Source of the DNA: an uncultured Campylobacter sp.
GTDB lineage: Bacteria; Campylobacterota; Campylobacteria; Campylobacterales; Campylobacteraceae
DNA length: 30,011 nt
Assembly: GCF_938045345.1 (NCBI RefSeq)
Contig: NZ_CALIMS010000040.1
Location: 1-30,011, forward strand
Direction of reading: 5' to 3'
This document shows, in pieces, positions 1 through 8,520 of the stretch. The notes below the pieces were generated by a model that did no database searches, was not told where the DNA came from, and saw nothing but the letters and a program-made list of their open reading frames with translations. Positions within the stretch are counted from its first letter, which is position 1; each line of letters starts with the position of its first letter. The position numbers and the translations under genes were made by a program.

Positions 1-138
1 CGGATAGCCAGAGCGTGGGCAGCGGCAGCAAAACTCGGGCAGGGTAATTTTTATCAGATAATCGCGCTTCTGTTTATTGGGCCAAACTTCCATATTTTCT
101 ATATCGAATTTTTCAATTTCCTCTTCGCCGTATCTCAC
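1..138 (-). CDS. queF: NADPH-dependent 7-cyano-7-deazaguanine (preQ0) reductase, N-terminal part
   Basis: The reverse strand encodes 46 residues and runs off the window edge. QueF reduces preQ0 to preQ1 in the cytoplasm during queuosine tRNA modification. The visible part has the epsilonproteobacterial QueF start (RYGEEEIEKFDIENMEVWP) and the catalytic segment LPEFCCRCPRSGYP; C40, in the CP pair, corresponds to the family's active-site cysteine that forms the thioimide with preQ0. The start is GTG at 138-136. It overlaps the upstream gene's stop by one base (TAGTG) and has AAGGAG about seven bases upstream, so it is probably translationally coupled to the GGDEF/EAL gene. The rest of the gene is outside the window. 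Confidence 0.93.
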   Translation of the reverse strand, partial: MRYGEEEIEKFDIENMEVWPNKQKRDYLIKITLPEFCCRCPRSGYP

Positions 139-1568
139 TATGATCTCCTTAAATTCGATATATCGTTCGGCTTTTCGACGCAAAATCCCTGAATATAATC
201 GATACCCATTTTATAAAGTTGCATTTGAAATTCCTGCTTATCTACAAAGCGCATTATGGTTTTGACGCCCGATTTTGCGCAGGCTTCGTTGATGCCTATA
301 AATATATTTTTAATCTTTTCATCGTCTAAATTTTTGTTAAATTCTATATCATAAACGATAAAATCCACTTCTAAAAATTTTAAATATTCAAAGCTAGCGT
401 TTGAACCGCCAAACTGCGACAGCGCGAAGCTAAAACCGAGTTCGCGGAATTTAATTAAAATTTCATCAAAGCGCTTAATCTCCGAATAGATAAGCTTTTC
501 GTTAAACTCAAACACAATCTTTTTTGGATCGATCAGATTATTATCGATGAGCTTTAAAATTTCATTGCGAAACTCGTTATTTCGTAGGGTCTGAGGCATA
601 ATCTCGATGAAAATTTTAGCGTCAATATCTTTAAAATAGATGATTCTAGAAATTTGTCTCATCATCGAAATATCGTATTTAATATCGTAATGATTTAGAA
701 GCAAAATATCTAAAATTCTACTTTTTGTGATCTTTTCGCCGCTTCTTAGATCGAGCTTCGGGATCAAATTTATATGCGATTTTACGCCGTTTTTATCCGC
801 GACGCGCTGATATTTAAAACTGAAATTTTCGCTATCAATCGCTTCCATTACGTCGGCGGAAAACACGTCTATTAATACTTTCTCTACGTCAATAGCCTTC
901 TCGCCGTGTTCTTCGTCGTTCAGGTGATTGATCTTATAAAATAGCGCATTTACGATATTATGCAGATTGCGATCATATGAACTTGGAAGCATCGTAAATT
1001 CACTTTTTATCTCTACGTTTTTGATCGTTTGACTTGAAATTTTATGCTCAAACATCCGCAAAATATGGCTTAAATTTGTAGCTTTTGATTCCACTCCGAA
1101 TACAAAGTAGCCGTTTATAAAGCGCCCGATCGGAAGGTCCTTAAAACCCTGCTCCGCCATAAAATTTGAAAGTTCCTTACAATACTCATATAAAATTTCA
1201 TCGCCGTTTTTATATCCGTATCGATCGTTTATGTCGATGATATTTTTAATTCGCAAAAGAACGATATTTATTTGACGATTTTTAGCTAGATCGTTGCTTA
1301 AAATTTTTTCGATCTCCTCGCGCACAAATACGTGAGTAACGGGATCGATCAGAGTCTTTTGAAAGCCGAAATAAATTTGATAGATGACATAATAAACATA
1401 GCAGATCAAAAGTATCAAAAACAAAATTACGTCATCAAATTTAAACTCGCCATTTCGGAATAAAATAATTCCGAAAACAATCAAAACGCAGGTAAACGGC
1501 ACCGAAATTTTAAGCGCCGTTATGAAACGGTTTTCACGCTCTTTGGTCTCACTAAATAAAACAGACAT
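138..1568 (-). CDS. Membrane-anchored degenerate GGDEF/EAL domain protein
   Basis: This 476-residue protein has two predicted transmembrane helices (about 20-37 and 46-68), then a GGDEF-like domain (about 75-215) and an EAL-like domain (about 250-470). The GGDEF fold is recognisable from IDINDRYGYKNGDE (112-124), but the signature itself reads INGYF (151-155), so diguanylate cyclase activity is unlikely. In the EAL-like half the family's DDFGTG loop reads SQFGGS (about residue 390), and no EAL triplet is seen at the expected place after FKYQ (251-254). It is therefore probably not an active phosphodiesterase, and may be a c-di-GMP-binding or protein-binding regulator (inference). The start overlaps the gyrB stop (TAATG) and the stop overlaps the queF start, so it is embedded in the gyrB-queF transcript. 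Confidence 0.85.
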   Translation of the reverse strand: MSVLFSETKERENRFITALKISVPFTCVLIVFGIILFRNGEFKFDDVILFLILLICYVYYVIYQIYFGFQKTLIDPVTHVFVREEIEKILSNDLAKNRQINIVLLRIKNIIDINDRYGYKNGDEILYEYCKELSNFMAEQGFKDLPIGRFINGYFVFGVESKATNLSHILRMFEHKISSQTIKNVEIKSEFTMLPSSYDRNLHNIVNALFYKINHLNDEEHGEKAIDVEKVLIDVFSADVMEAIDSENFSFKYQRVADKNGVKSHINLIPKLDLRSGEKITKSRILDILLLNHYDIKYDISMMRQISRIIYFKDIDAKIFIEIMPQTLRNNEFRNEILKLIDNNLIDPKKIVFEFNEKLIYSEIKRFDEILIKFRELGFSFALSQFGGSNASFEYLKFLEVDFIVYDIEFNKNLDDEKIKNIFIGINEACAKSGVKTIMRFVDKQEFQMQLYKMGIDYIQGFCVEKPNDISNLRRS

Positions 1569-3880
1569 TATATATCCAAGTGTTTAACATCTTTGGCATG
1601 ATCTTGGATGTAGTTCCTACGCGGTTCAACCTCGTCACCCATAAAAAGATTAAAGGTATCACTAGCACTTTGTGCGTCTGCAATGCTAATTTTTAAAAGC
1701 CTTCTATTTTCAGGGCTCATAGTGGTTTCCCAAAGCTGCTCCGGATTCATCTCTCCAAGACCTTTATAGCGCTGAATATAAGCGCCTTTTTTCGAGCTTT
1801 TTTCGATTTCGTCTAAAATTTCAATAAAATCCTTGCCAAAGCTTACATCCCGCTCTTTGATCTTAGAATAAACTCTGATCGCCTCTTCAAAGATATAATT
1901 GCCGAATAAATTCTCATCTATCACGAGCTGTTCTAGACCGCTTGGCGTCTGAACGTAAATTCTAATGCCTTCATCATTTACGTAGGAATTTAAGATATTA
2001 AATCCTTCGCTTTCCAAACGCGGTTTTAAAATTTTAAATAGCTCCTCATAATCAAGACTTCGCGCTTCGTTGTTTTCTATCAAAAATCTGATCGCGCTAA
2101 GCACGCTGAAGCGCTTTTTAAGCTCATTAAGAAGCGAGCGGTAGTTTGAGACTATTTTTAGATAATCGATCAGATCCTCGTTGCCGATACCTTCAAACTC
2201 GCCCATATCGATGCCCGTTTCGATCAAAAACTCACTCAGCGCTTTTTCGTCTTTTAGATAAATTTCTTTTTTACCCTTTTTATATCTAAAAAGCGGCGGC
2301 TGTGCCAGATAAACATAGCCGTTTTCGACAACAGGGCGTAAAAATCTAAAGAAAAAGGTTAAAAGCAGCGTCTGGATGTGGCTGCCGTCGACGTCCGCAT
2401 CGGTCATAATAATGATTTTGTGATAGCGAAGCTTCTCTTCGTTAAATTCCTCGCCGATACCGCAACCAAAGGCCGTGATCATATTTTTAATCTCTTCGGA
2501 TTGCAAAATTCTATCCAGCCGCGCCTTTTCTACGTTTAAAATTTTACCTCTAAGCGGTAGGATCGCTTGAAACACGCGGTCTCTTCCCTGCTTCGCCGAA
2601 CCGCCCGCGCTATCGCCCTCGACTAGATAAATTTCGCTGATACTCGCATCCTTACTCTGGCAATCGGCTAACTTTCCGGGAAGGGTCCCTACAGAATTTA
2701 TATTGTCTTTTCTGCGCGTTAGATCGCGCGCCTTCTTCGCCGCTTCACGACCGCGCGCAGCTAAAAGAGCCTTATTCATAATAGCGCGCGCTTCAATCGG
2801 ATTTTCTTCAAAATACTTACTAAGCACTTCAAACGCCATCTTTTGCACGATCGGCTTAACGTAGCTGGAGCCTAATTTTCCCTTCGTCTGTCCTTCAAAC
2901 TGTGGTTCGGGAACCTTTACGCTAATTACCGCGATGAGTCCCTCGCGAACGTCGTCGCCGGTAATCTTCGTGTCCTTTTCGCGCGCAGCCGCATTTGCCG
3001 CGACGTAATTTGTTATCGCGCGCGTAAGACCCGCTCTAAAACCCGCCTCGTGCGTACCGCCGTCCGGAGTTTTGATATTATTTACGAAGCTTAATAAATT
3101 TTCGCTATACGTTTCGTTATACATCAGCGCAAAATCGACCATAACATCATCCGCGCTATCACTAAACGATACAGCTTTGGATATGGCAGGCGCTTTATTC
3201 ATATCATTTACGAAGCTTTCCAAGCCGCCTTCGAAGTGAAAGTGCTCGTCCCTGCCCGTGCGATTATCTTTAAAATTTATCGTAATTTTTGGATTTAGAT
3301 ACGCTAGCTCGCGAAATCTTTTTGATAAAATTTCATCGTCAAATTCTAAAATTTCAAAAATTTCGCCGTCGGGCCAAAACTCGATCGTAGTACCCGTACG
3401 ATTAGTAGTTTTTATCTTTTCAAGCTCGGTAGTAGGAATTCCTTTGGCAAATTCTTGTCTATAAATATTTCCGTCACGTTTGATCGTAGCAACGAGCTTT
3501 TTTGAAAGCGCATTTACAACGCTAACGCCCACGCCGTGCAGACCGCCGGAGACTTTATAAGTGTCTTTGTCAAATTTACCGCCTGCGTGAAGCACGGTCA
3601 GAACCACCGTCGCGGCAGGAATTTTTTCAGTCGGGTGTATATCGACGGGGATTCCACGACCGTTATCGCTAACGATACAGCTTCCTTCGCTAGTGATCTC
3701 GACATCGATCGTGTCACAGTACCCTGCCATCGCCTCATCGATCGAATTATCTACAACCTCATAAATCATATGATGAAGTCCGCCGATGTTGGTGTCTCCG
3801 ATATACATTCCAGGGCGCTTTCTAACAGCCTCAAGACCTTTTAAAACTTTAATATTACTGGCGCCGTAATTTTGTTTCAT
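1568..3880 (-). CDS. gyrB: DNA gyrase subunit B
   Basis: The 770-residue protein is the ATPase subunit of gyrase, which with GyrA introduces negative supercoils. Near the N-terminus are the GHKL ATPase motifs: EVVDNSIDEA, DNGRGIP and GGLHGVGVSVVNALS. The TOPRIM domain follows, with VEGDSAGGSAKQGRDR and the metal-binding DADVDGSHI. The C-terminal QRYKGLGEMNP motif is also present. The length is close to that of other epsilonproteobacterial GyrB. The start is ATG at 3880 with AAGGA just upstream, nine bases after dnaN, so it is cotranscribed with dnaN. The stop overlaps the start of the GGDEF/EAL gene. Confidence 0.98.
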   Translation of the reverse strand: MKQNYGASNIKVLKGLEAVRKRPGMYIGDTNIGGLHHMIYEVVDNSIDEAMAGYCDTIDVEITSEGSCIVSDNGRGIPVDIHPTEKIPAATVVLTVLHAGGKFDKDTYKVSGGLHGVGVSVVNALSKKLVATIKRDGNIYRQEFAKGIPTTELEKIKTTNRTGTTIEFWPDGEIFEILEFDDEILSKRFRELAYLNPKITINFKDNRTGRDEHFHFEGGLESFVNDMNKAPAISKAVSFSDSADDVMVDFALMYNETYSENLLSFVNNIKTPDGGTHEAGFRAGLTRAITNYVAANAAAREKDTKITGDDVREGLIAVISVKVPEPQFEGQTKGKLGSSYVKPIVQKMAFEVLSKYFEENPIEARAIMNKALLAARGREAAKKARDLTRRKDNINSVGTLPGKLADCQSKDASISEIYLVEGDSAGGSAKQGRDRVFQAILPLRGKILNVEKARLDRILQSEEIKNMITAFGCGIGEEFNEEKLRYHKIIIMTDADVDGSHIQTLLLTFFFRFLRPVVENGYVYLAQPPLFRYKKGKKEIYLKDEKALSEFLIETGIDMGEFEGIGNEDLIDYLKIVSNYRSLLNELKKRFSVLSAIRFLIENNEARSLDYEELFKILKPRLESEGFNILNSYVNDEGIRIYVQTPSGLEQLVIDENLFGNYIFEEAIRVYSKIKERDVSFGKDFIEILDEIEKSSKKGAYIQRYKGLGEMNPEQLWETTMSPENRRLLKISIADAQSASDTFNLFMGDEVEPRRNYIQDHAKDVKHLDI

Positions 3881-3889
3881 ATTTTTCCT

Positions 3890-4969
3890 TTAAATATTAT
3901 TTATCGGCATGACGACCGTTTTTAAACCATCCGCGCTAAGCACAAACGCCGTATCGGAGCTGTTAAAATCAAGCTCAAAAATTTCGCTCTCGATGCTACT
4001 TAAAAAATCGAGCAAAAAGCGATTTTTCACGCCGAAAACTATCTCGCCGTTTATCTCGATCGCTGCTTCAATTTCGGTTTTTGCCTCGGAATTATCCTCG
4101 TTGATGCTCTCAAAAACCATTCCGTCCTTTTTAATGGTAACCTTCATCTCCTCGCACATCGCGTTTATCGCTCGCACGCCGCTTACCATCTTATCGCGCG
4201 GAATTGAAATTTTATATGCCGTATCGCTTGGGATTACCCGCTCGTAGTTTGGAAATTTGCCGTTAATAAGCTTTGTAAAAAACTCAAAATTTTCGCTCAC
4301 CGCTAGCAGCACGTTTTCGTCGTAGTAAATTTTAATTTTATCCGAAAATAGCTTTTGAATTTCGCCTATTGCCTTTTTAGGGATTAAAATTTTAGTATCG
4401 AGCTCGCCCGCTTTTGATTGAGTGATCAGCTTATAAACGCTAAGTCGCTTCGTATCGGTTCCGACTAAATTTAAAAAGCCCTCTTTTACGTCGATCAAAG
4501 CTCCGTTTAGCTCATATTTTGGATTGTTCGTGTCAATCGACGGATAGATTTTTTTAAGACTTCTTCCTAAAATTCCAGCGTTTACGTCAAAGCTGTTTTT
4601 ACCATCTATTGTAGGAAAGCTCGGAAAATCCCTCGTCTCGAACATCGGAAGCTTGTACTTAGATTTTTTTTGCTTTACGAATAGCGCTCCGTTGACGGTC
4701 TCTAAAGTAACGCTATCGTCGCTTAAGCCTTTAATAACGCTAAGAAGTTTGCCTCCGTTTGCCGTAGCTTCTCCTTCCATTTCTATTGAGATATTTTGTA
4801 AATTATAGCTTAGACCAATTTCATGATCGGTAGCTTTTATACTAAAAATTCCATCTTTAGCGCTCATCAAAAGATGCGAAGTTATCGAGCTTAGATCTTT
4901 CTTATCGAGATAGGAGCTAGTATTTGAAACTATCTCTTCTAAAAGTTTTTTAGTGATTAACACTTTCAT
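3890..4969 (-). CDS. dnaN: DNA polymerase III beta subunit (sliding clamp)
   Basis: The 359-residue protein forms the ring-shaped processivity clamp of the replicative polymerase. It has the three-domain clamp layout; recognisable parts are the N-terminal KISSHLLMSAKDG-like strand region, VKQKKSKYKLP, FPSFPTIDG, VGTDTKRLSVYK and the C-terminal LKTVVMPI, matching the usual ending that carries the last clamp strand. The start is ATG at 4969 with AAGGA-type pairing upstream (AAAAGGATAAAAATATG). It lies between dnaA and gyrB, 156 bases downstream of dnaA across an origin segment, and is nine bases ahead of gyrB. Confidence 0.97.
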   Translation of the reverse strand: MKVLITKKLLEEIVSNTSSYLDKKDLSSITSHLLMSAKDGIFSIKATDHEIGLSYNLQNISIEMEGEATANGGKLLSVIKGLSDDSVTLETVNGALFVKQKKSKYKLPMFETRDFPSFPTIDGKNSFDVNAGILGRSLKKIYPSIDTNNPKYELNGALIDVKEGFLNLVGTDTKRLSVYKLITQSKAGELDTKILIPKKAIGEIQKLFSDKIKIYYDENVLLAVSENFEFFTKLINGKFPNYERVIPSDTAYKISIPRDKMVSGVRAINAMCEEMKVTIKKDGMVFESINEDNSEAKTEIEAAIEINGEIVFGVKNRFLLDFLSSIESEIFELDFNSSDTAFVLSADGLKTVVMPINNI

Positions 4970-5125
4970 ATTTTTATCCTTTTAAATTTTTATCGTTGTA
5001 GTAGTTGGTAAGAGGTTTTTGTGAAAAACTTATCCTAAAGCTTGTCTTTAGGTAGTTTATCCAGTGAGTAAGTAGCTTTGTTTTATTCACTTTTATTCAC
5101 CTTTTTTGCTTTATTTTCATAAAGT
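4970..5125. other. oriC: Putative origin of replication, dnaA-dnaN part (oriC2-like)
   Basis: This 156-base AT-rich spacer holds two tandem DnaA boxes, TTATTCACT at 5083-5091 and TTATTCACC at 5093-5101, spaced 10 bases apart in the same orientation. Weaker candidates are TTATCCAGT (5057-5065), TTATCCTAA (5030-5038) and a reverse-strand TTTTTCACA (5020-5028). The TTCAC core is the one known for epsilonproteobacterial DnaA. T-rich and A-rich stretches beside the boxes could serve as the unwinding element. A short inverted repeat, CCTAAAG-5 nt-CTTTAGG (5034-5052), lies inside it and could also act as an attenuator between dnaA and dnaN. Function is inferred from position and boxes. Confidence 0.7.
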
Positions 5126-6454
5126 CTAAATTTCATTCTTATCCTTTTTGGTTATTTTGTTTTTTAGCTCTTCAATTTTTATCTTTAATATCTCATCGGT
5201 TTGAATGAGCTCGTTGATTTTTTTGATATTTTTGCTGATGGCGCTGTGATCCTTTAGATTAAAAAATGCGGCGATTTTTGGCATTGAGTTTTGAGTTAGC
5301 TGTTTGGTTAAATATATGCAAATTTGGCGCGCTTCGACGACATTTTTACTTCGCGTTTTACTCTTTAGCTCGCTAGGTTTTACGTTTAGTTCTTTTGAGA
5401 TCACCTCTATGACGTGTTCGAGGCTCACGCTTGAATATTTTTGGTGAATTTGATCTTGCAGTGTACTTTTGGTAAATTCTAGCGTGATCTTTGTGCGAAG
5501 TATCGAGGAATAGGCATTTAGTTTGTTTATTGCGCCCTCGATCTCGCGGATATTATCGCCCATATTTGCAGCGATGTATTCTACGACATCGTGTGGAATT
5601 CTAACGCGATTTTCTTCACTCTTTTTATTGATAATGGCGATTTTAGTTTCAAGATTCGGCGGAGTGATATTTGCTATGATGCCGCTTTCAAAACGCGTCG
5701 TGAGGCGATTTTCAAAACCTTTTAAAAATTTCGGCGGCAGGTCGTTGGTTAGCACGATTTGGCAGTTTTTGTCTTTTAGCTCGTTGAATGTATAAAAAAG
5801 CTCCTCTTGAGCTTTGTCGCGCCCGATCAAAAATTGAATATCGTCGATGAGCAAAACGTCGCAGTTGCGGTATTTTTGTTTAAATTTATCGATCGAGTTG
5901 TTTTTGAGATTAAAGACAAAATCATTGGCGAACTGCTCGCTGGTGACGCAGATGACGGTCTTTCCCTTTTTGATGCAGTAATTTCCGATCGATTGAAGCA
6001 GGTGAGTTTTTCCAAGCCCGCTAGGTCCGTAGATAAAGAGCGGATTAAAGCGAATTCCGGGCTCTTTTGCGACGGATACCGAACACTCGAAGGCAAATTT
6101 ATTTGAATCGCCGATGATAAAATTTTCGAAGTTGTAATTTTCGCTTAAAATGGTGCTCTTTGGCTTTTCCGAGATGATTTTTACCTTTTCTTTCGGCGAA
6201 ATCTTAGTTTTTGAGGTGATTTTAACGATCACGTCATTAAGCCCGAACTGTTTTTTGATAAGCTCTTTTATTTTAGTGCCGTATTTTGTCTGAGCGTATT
6301 TAGCGATAAACTCGTTAGTTGCGTTGTATATGAAAAATTGGGGTGTCGAGTTTTTATCGTTAAATTTCAAATTTTTAATGTATCTAGAGTATTCGGTAGG
6401 TAAAATTTCCTTCTCTAAATTCGATAAAATTTCTTGTGCTTGCGACGTCGCCAT
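5126..6454 (-). CDS. dnaA: Chromosomal replication initiator protein DnaA
   Basis: The 442-residue protein binds DnaA boxes at oriC and opens the duplex. Domain I (1-75) precedes a short linker. The AAA+ domain III has Walker A GPSGLGKT (143-150), Walker B VLLIDDIQF (about 200-208) and an arginine-containing sensor region near RLTTRFESG. The C-terminal DNA-binding domain IV carries the DnaA signature region EARQICIYLTKQL and LKDHSAISKNIKKI. The start is ATG at 6454 with AAGGGAATTCA upstream. It diverges from ruvC. DnaA boxes on both sides suggest autoregulation as well as origin function. Confidence 0.98.
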   Translation of the reverse strand: MATSQAQEILSNLEKEILPTEYSRYIKNLKFNDKNSTPQFFIYNATNEFIAKYAQTKYGTKIKELIKKQFGLNDVIVKITSKTKISPKEKVKIISEKPKSTILSENYNFENFIIGDSNKFAFECSVSVAKEPGIRFNPLFIYGPSGLGKTHLLQSIGNYCIKKGKTVICVTSEQFANDFVFNLKNNSIDKFKQKYRNCDVLLIDDIQFLIGRDKAQEELFYTFNELKDKNCQIVLTNDLPPKFLKGFENRLTTRFESGIIANITPPNLETKIAIINKKSEENRVRIPHDVVEYIAANMGDNIREIEGAINKLNAYSSILRTKITLEFTKSTLQDQIHQKYSSVSLEHVIEVISKELNVKPSELKSKTRSKNVVEARQICIYLTKQLTQNSMPKIAAFFNLKDHSAISKNIKKINELIQTDEILKIKIEELKNKITKKDKNEI

Positions 6455-6564
6455 TGAATTCCCTTATAAATTAAGCCGCTATTTTAGCTAAATTTCACTA
6501 AATTTGCGGTAAATTTCAGTTTATTCACCGGTGATTAAACTGTGAATAAGTGTGAAAGGTGGTT
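6455..6564. other. Putative upstream origin/DnaA-binding segment between dnaA and ruvC (oriC1-like)
   Basis: The divergent spacer has a cluster of DnaA boxes: TTATTCACC (6521-6529, plus), GGTGATTAA (6530-6538, the reverse complement of TTAATCACC) directly abutting it head to head, and TGTGAATAA (6541-6549, reverse complement of TTATTCACA). Together with the boxes downstream of dnaA this gives a bipartite origin, an arrangement established in Helicobacter pylori and some other epsilonproteobacteria. A likely dnaA minus-strand -10 element, TAAAAT, is the reverse complement of 6481-6486. The ruvC ribosome site AAAGGTGG (6555-6562) also falls here. Confidence 0.65.
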
Positions 6565-7044
6565 ATGAAAATTTTAGGAATTGATCCAGGAACTAGAAAT
6601 TTAGGCTATGCGATTTTGGAAAAAGATGTGAATAAGATCAAACTCATCGAGGCCGGATTGGTAAAAATGAAGGCCGAAAACGTTCAATTTCAAATGACGC
6701 AGATGAGTGAGGCGATCGATCAAATTTTTAGTGCTCATAAGATCGATGAGGTCGCGATAGAATCGATGTTTTATGCCTACAATCCGCAGTCTGTTTTAAA
6801 GCTCGCTCAGTTTCGCGGTGCGCTGGCCCTTAAAATTTTACAAATTTTTGGAAATTTTGTCGAATACACGCCGCTTCAGGTAAAAAAATCGGTCACGGGC
6901 AAGGCAAAGGCGGCGAAGGAGCAGGTTGCTTTCATGGTGAAGCGGATCTTGGGGATTAATAAAGAGATTAAGCCGCTTGATATCACTGATGCCATAGCTA
7001 TCGCGCTTACGCATGCAAATGTTATGCGTTTAGCGCCTAAATAG
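6565..7044 (+). CDS. ruvC: Crossover junction endodeoxyribonuclease RuvC
   Basis: RuvC resolves Holliday junctions with RuvAB. The 159-residue protein has the four acidic catalytic residues in the family positions: D7 (GIDPGTRNLGYA), E66 (VAIESMFY), D139 and D142 (LDITDAIAIALTH). I chose the ATG at 6565 rather than the in-frame GTG at 6559, because the AAAGGTGG ribosome site overlaps the GTG and the protein then begins MKILGIDPGT like its homologues. It opens a three-gene plus-strand group with the nitrilase and isochorismatase genes and diverges from dnaA. Confidence 0.97.
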   Translation: MKILGIDPGTRNLGYAILEKDVNKIKLIEAGLVKMKAENVQFQMTQMSEAIDQIFSAHKIDEVAIESMFYAYNPQSVLKLAQFRGALALKILQIFGNFVEYTPLQVKKSVTGKAKAAKEQVAFMVKRILGINKEIKPLDITDAIAIALTHANVMRLAPK

Positions 7045-7054
7045 GAGGGTTTAT

Positions 7055-7861
7055 ATGAAAATCGCTATTTTGCAAATGGATGTGAAAGTAGCTCAAAATT
7101 TTGCAGATTGTGAGCAAAATTTTATCCGCGCGCGCGGGCTGATAGATCGCGCGTTAAAGCGCGGCGCGGACGTAGCGGTGCTGCCGGAAGCCTTTAATAC
7201 GGGCTTCAATACGGCTAAATTTAAAGAGCTAGCTGATATGAACGCTACTCATACAAAAAAATTTTTAAGCGAAATTTCGCGAAAAAGCGGCGCTGTTTTG
7301 GTTGGTGGAGCGATAAATTCCAAGCAAAATAAAATTTATAATTCCGCTTTTATCTATCAAAACGGAGCCGAAATTTTACGCTACGACAAGATCCACGCCT
7401 TCTCGCTCGCTCACGAAAACGAGATCGTAAGCGGCGGAGATAAGCTAGGCATTTGCGAGATAAAATTTCAAAATCGCGCGGTCAAAATCGGCGTCGCGAT
7501 CTGCTATGATCTGCGCTTTTGTGAAATTTTTCGCGCCTTAGCGCTTCGCGGTGCACAGATTGTTTTTGTGATCGCGCAGTTTGCGCAGAGCCGCATAGAG
7601 CATTTTATCACGCTTGCGAGAGCCCGTGCGATCGAAAATCAAATTTTTATCTGCGCGGTAAACGGCTGCGGCGATACGGGGCAGGGCGAGAGTTTCGGCG
7701 GAAATTCCATGCTGATCGGTCCGGGCGGTGAGATCGTCGCGCGCCTAGACAAAAAAGAGGCCGTGAAGATTGCTCGAGCGGATTTAAATGAAATTTTAAA
7801 ATTTCGCGCTAAAATGGATCTTTTAAAAGATATGAAACCTGAAATTTATAAGGAGTTTTGA
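7055..7861 (+). CDS. Carbon-nitrogen hydrolase (nitrilase/omega-amidase family)
   Basis: This 268-residue protein is a cytoplasmic amidase of the nitrilase superfamily. The Glu-Lys-Cys catalytic triad is visible: E45 in AVLPEAFNTGF, K112 in RYDKIHAF and C150 in GVAICYDLRFCEIFR. The RARAIENQIF segment and the GPGGEIVA strand near the C-terminus are also typical. Substrate cannot be read from the sequence; omega-amidase or another small-amide hydrolase is possible. The start is ATG at 7055 after AGGAGG. Its TGA overlaps the region of the next gene's start (TTGATG), so the two are translationally coupled. Confidence 0.9.
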   Translation: MKIAILQMDVKVAQNFADCEQNFIRARGLIDRALKRGADVAVLPEAFNTGFNTAKFKELADMNATHTKKFLSEISRKSGAVLVGGAINSKQNKIYNSAFIYQNGAEILRYDKIHAFSLAHENEIVSGGDKLGICEIKFQNRAVKIGVAICYDLRFCEIFRALALRGAQIVFVIAQFAQSRIEHFITLARARAIENQIFICAVNGCGDTGQGESFGGNSMLIGPGGEIVARLDKKEAVKIARADLNEILKFRAKMDLLKDMKPEIYKEF

Positions 7862-8388
7862 TGAAAACTTTGGTGTTTGTGATCGATATGCTAAACGGCT
7901 TCGTAAAGTTCGGCGCGATGGCCGATCCCAGCATCGCAAAGATCGCTCCTGCGGTGATTAGGCAGATTGAGGCGGCGAAAAATGCGCATTTCATCTGCGA
8001 CGCTCACGCCGAGCGTGATTTGGAGATGAAGCGCTATCCGGTTCACTGCCTAGTTGGCTCGCCCGAAGCGGAGGTGATCGAGGAGCTTGCGCCGTTTGTA
8101 AGCGAGCAAAACGTCACTTTTAAGCGCAGCACGAACGGCTTTCATAATTTGGATAAGAAAATTTTGGGTGGCTTCGATCGCTTCGTGATTACGGGCTGTT
8201 GCACCGACATCTGCGTGATGCAGTTTGCGCTTAGCCTGCGTACCTATCTTAACGAAACGGGAGAGGATAAAGATGTCATCGTTCCGCGAGGTGCGGTAGC
8301 TACGTATGACGCGCCGAACCATGAGCGCGGCTACTACGACGAATGTGCGCTAAGCTTAATGCAAAATGCAGGAATTTTGGTAGTTTAA
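7861..8388 (+). CDS. Isochorismatase-family cysteine hydrolase, nicotinamidase-like
   Basis: The 175-residue protein has the cysteine-hydrolase triad: D9 (VFVIDMLNGF), K88 (FKRSTNGF) and C118 (TGCCTDICV). It also has the metal-site pattern of nicotinamidases, D47-x-H49 (CDAHAERD) and H62 (YPVHCLVGSPEAE), where PncA proteins usually have a D-x-H and PVHC-x-x-G. Deamidation of nicotinamide to nicotinate for NAD recycling is therefore the best guess, but other amides are possible. I use ATG at 7861, with AAGGAG five bases upstream, rather than the TTG three bases earlier. It is coupled to the nitrilase gene, which supports a shared amide-hydrolysis role. Confidence 0.85.
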   Translation: MKTLVFVIDMLNGFVKFGAMADPSIAKIAPAVIRQIEAAKNAHFICDAHAERDLEMKRYPVHCLVGSPEAEVIEELAPFVSEQNVTFKRSTNGFHNLDKKILGGFDRFVITGCCTDICVMQFALSLRTYLNETGEDKDVIVPRGAVATYDAPNHERGYYDECALSLMQNAGILVV

Positions 8389-8520
8389 GCTGTACTTAGA
8401 TTAAACAGAATTTCAAGCTAAATTTTCTAGATTATAAATTTTAAAATTTAGAGCCGTCCTTAAAATTTTGAAATTTTGTGTTGCTCGTAAAATTTTAAAA
8501 TTTTAATCTTTTTATGGAAT
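8389..8520. terminator. Convergent AT-rich spacer with A/T palindromes
   Basis: This spacer separates the plus-strand hydrolase gene from the minus-strand nhaA. It contains a perfect 18-base A/T palindrome at 8488-8505 and a second at about 8436-8452 (TAAATTTTAAAATTTA). Either could form an AT-only hairpin flanked by T-runs in both directions. I infer a weak bidirectional terminator; there is no GC-rich stem. Confidence 0.35.

Noticed and set aside
5034..5052. CCTAAAG/CTTTAGG hairpin as a dnaA terminator
   Set aside because: The stem is only seven base pairs and overlaps origin elements; dnaN would be cut off from dnaA. I mention it only as a possible attenuator.
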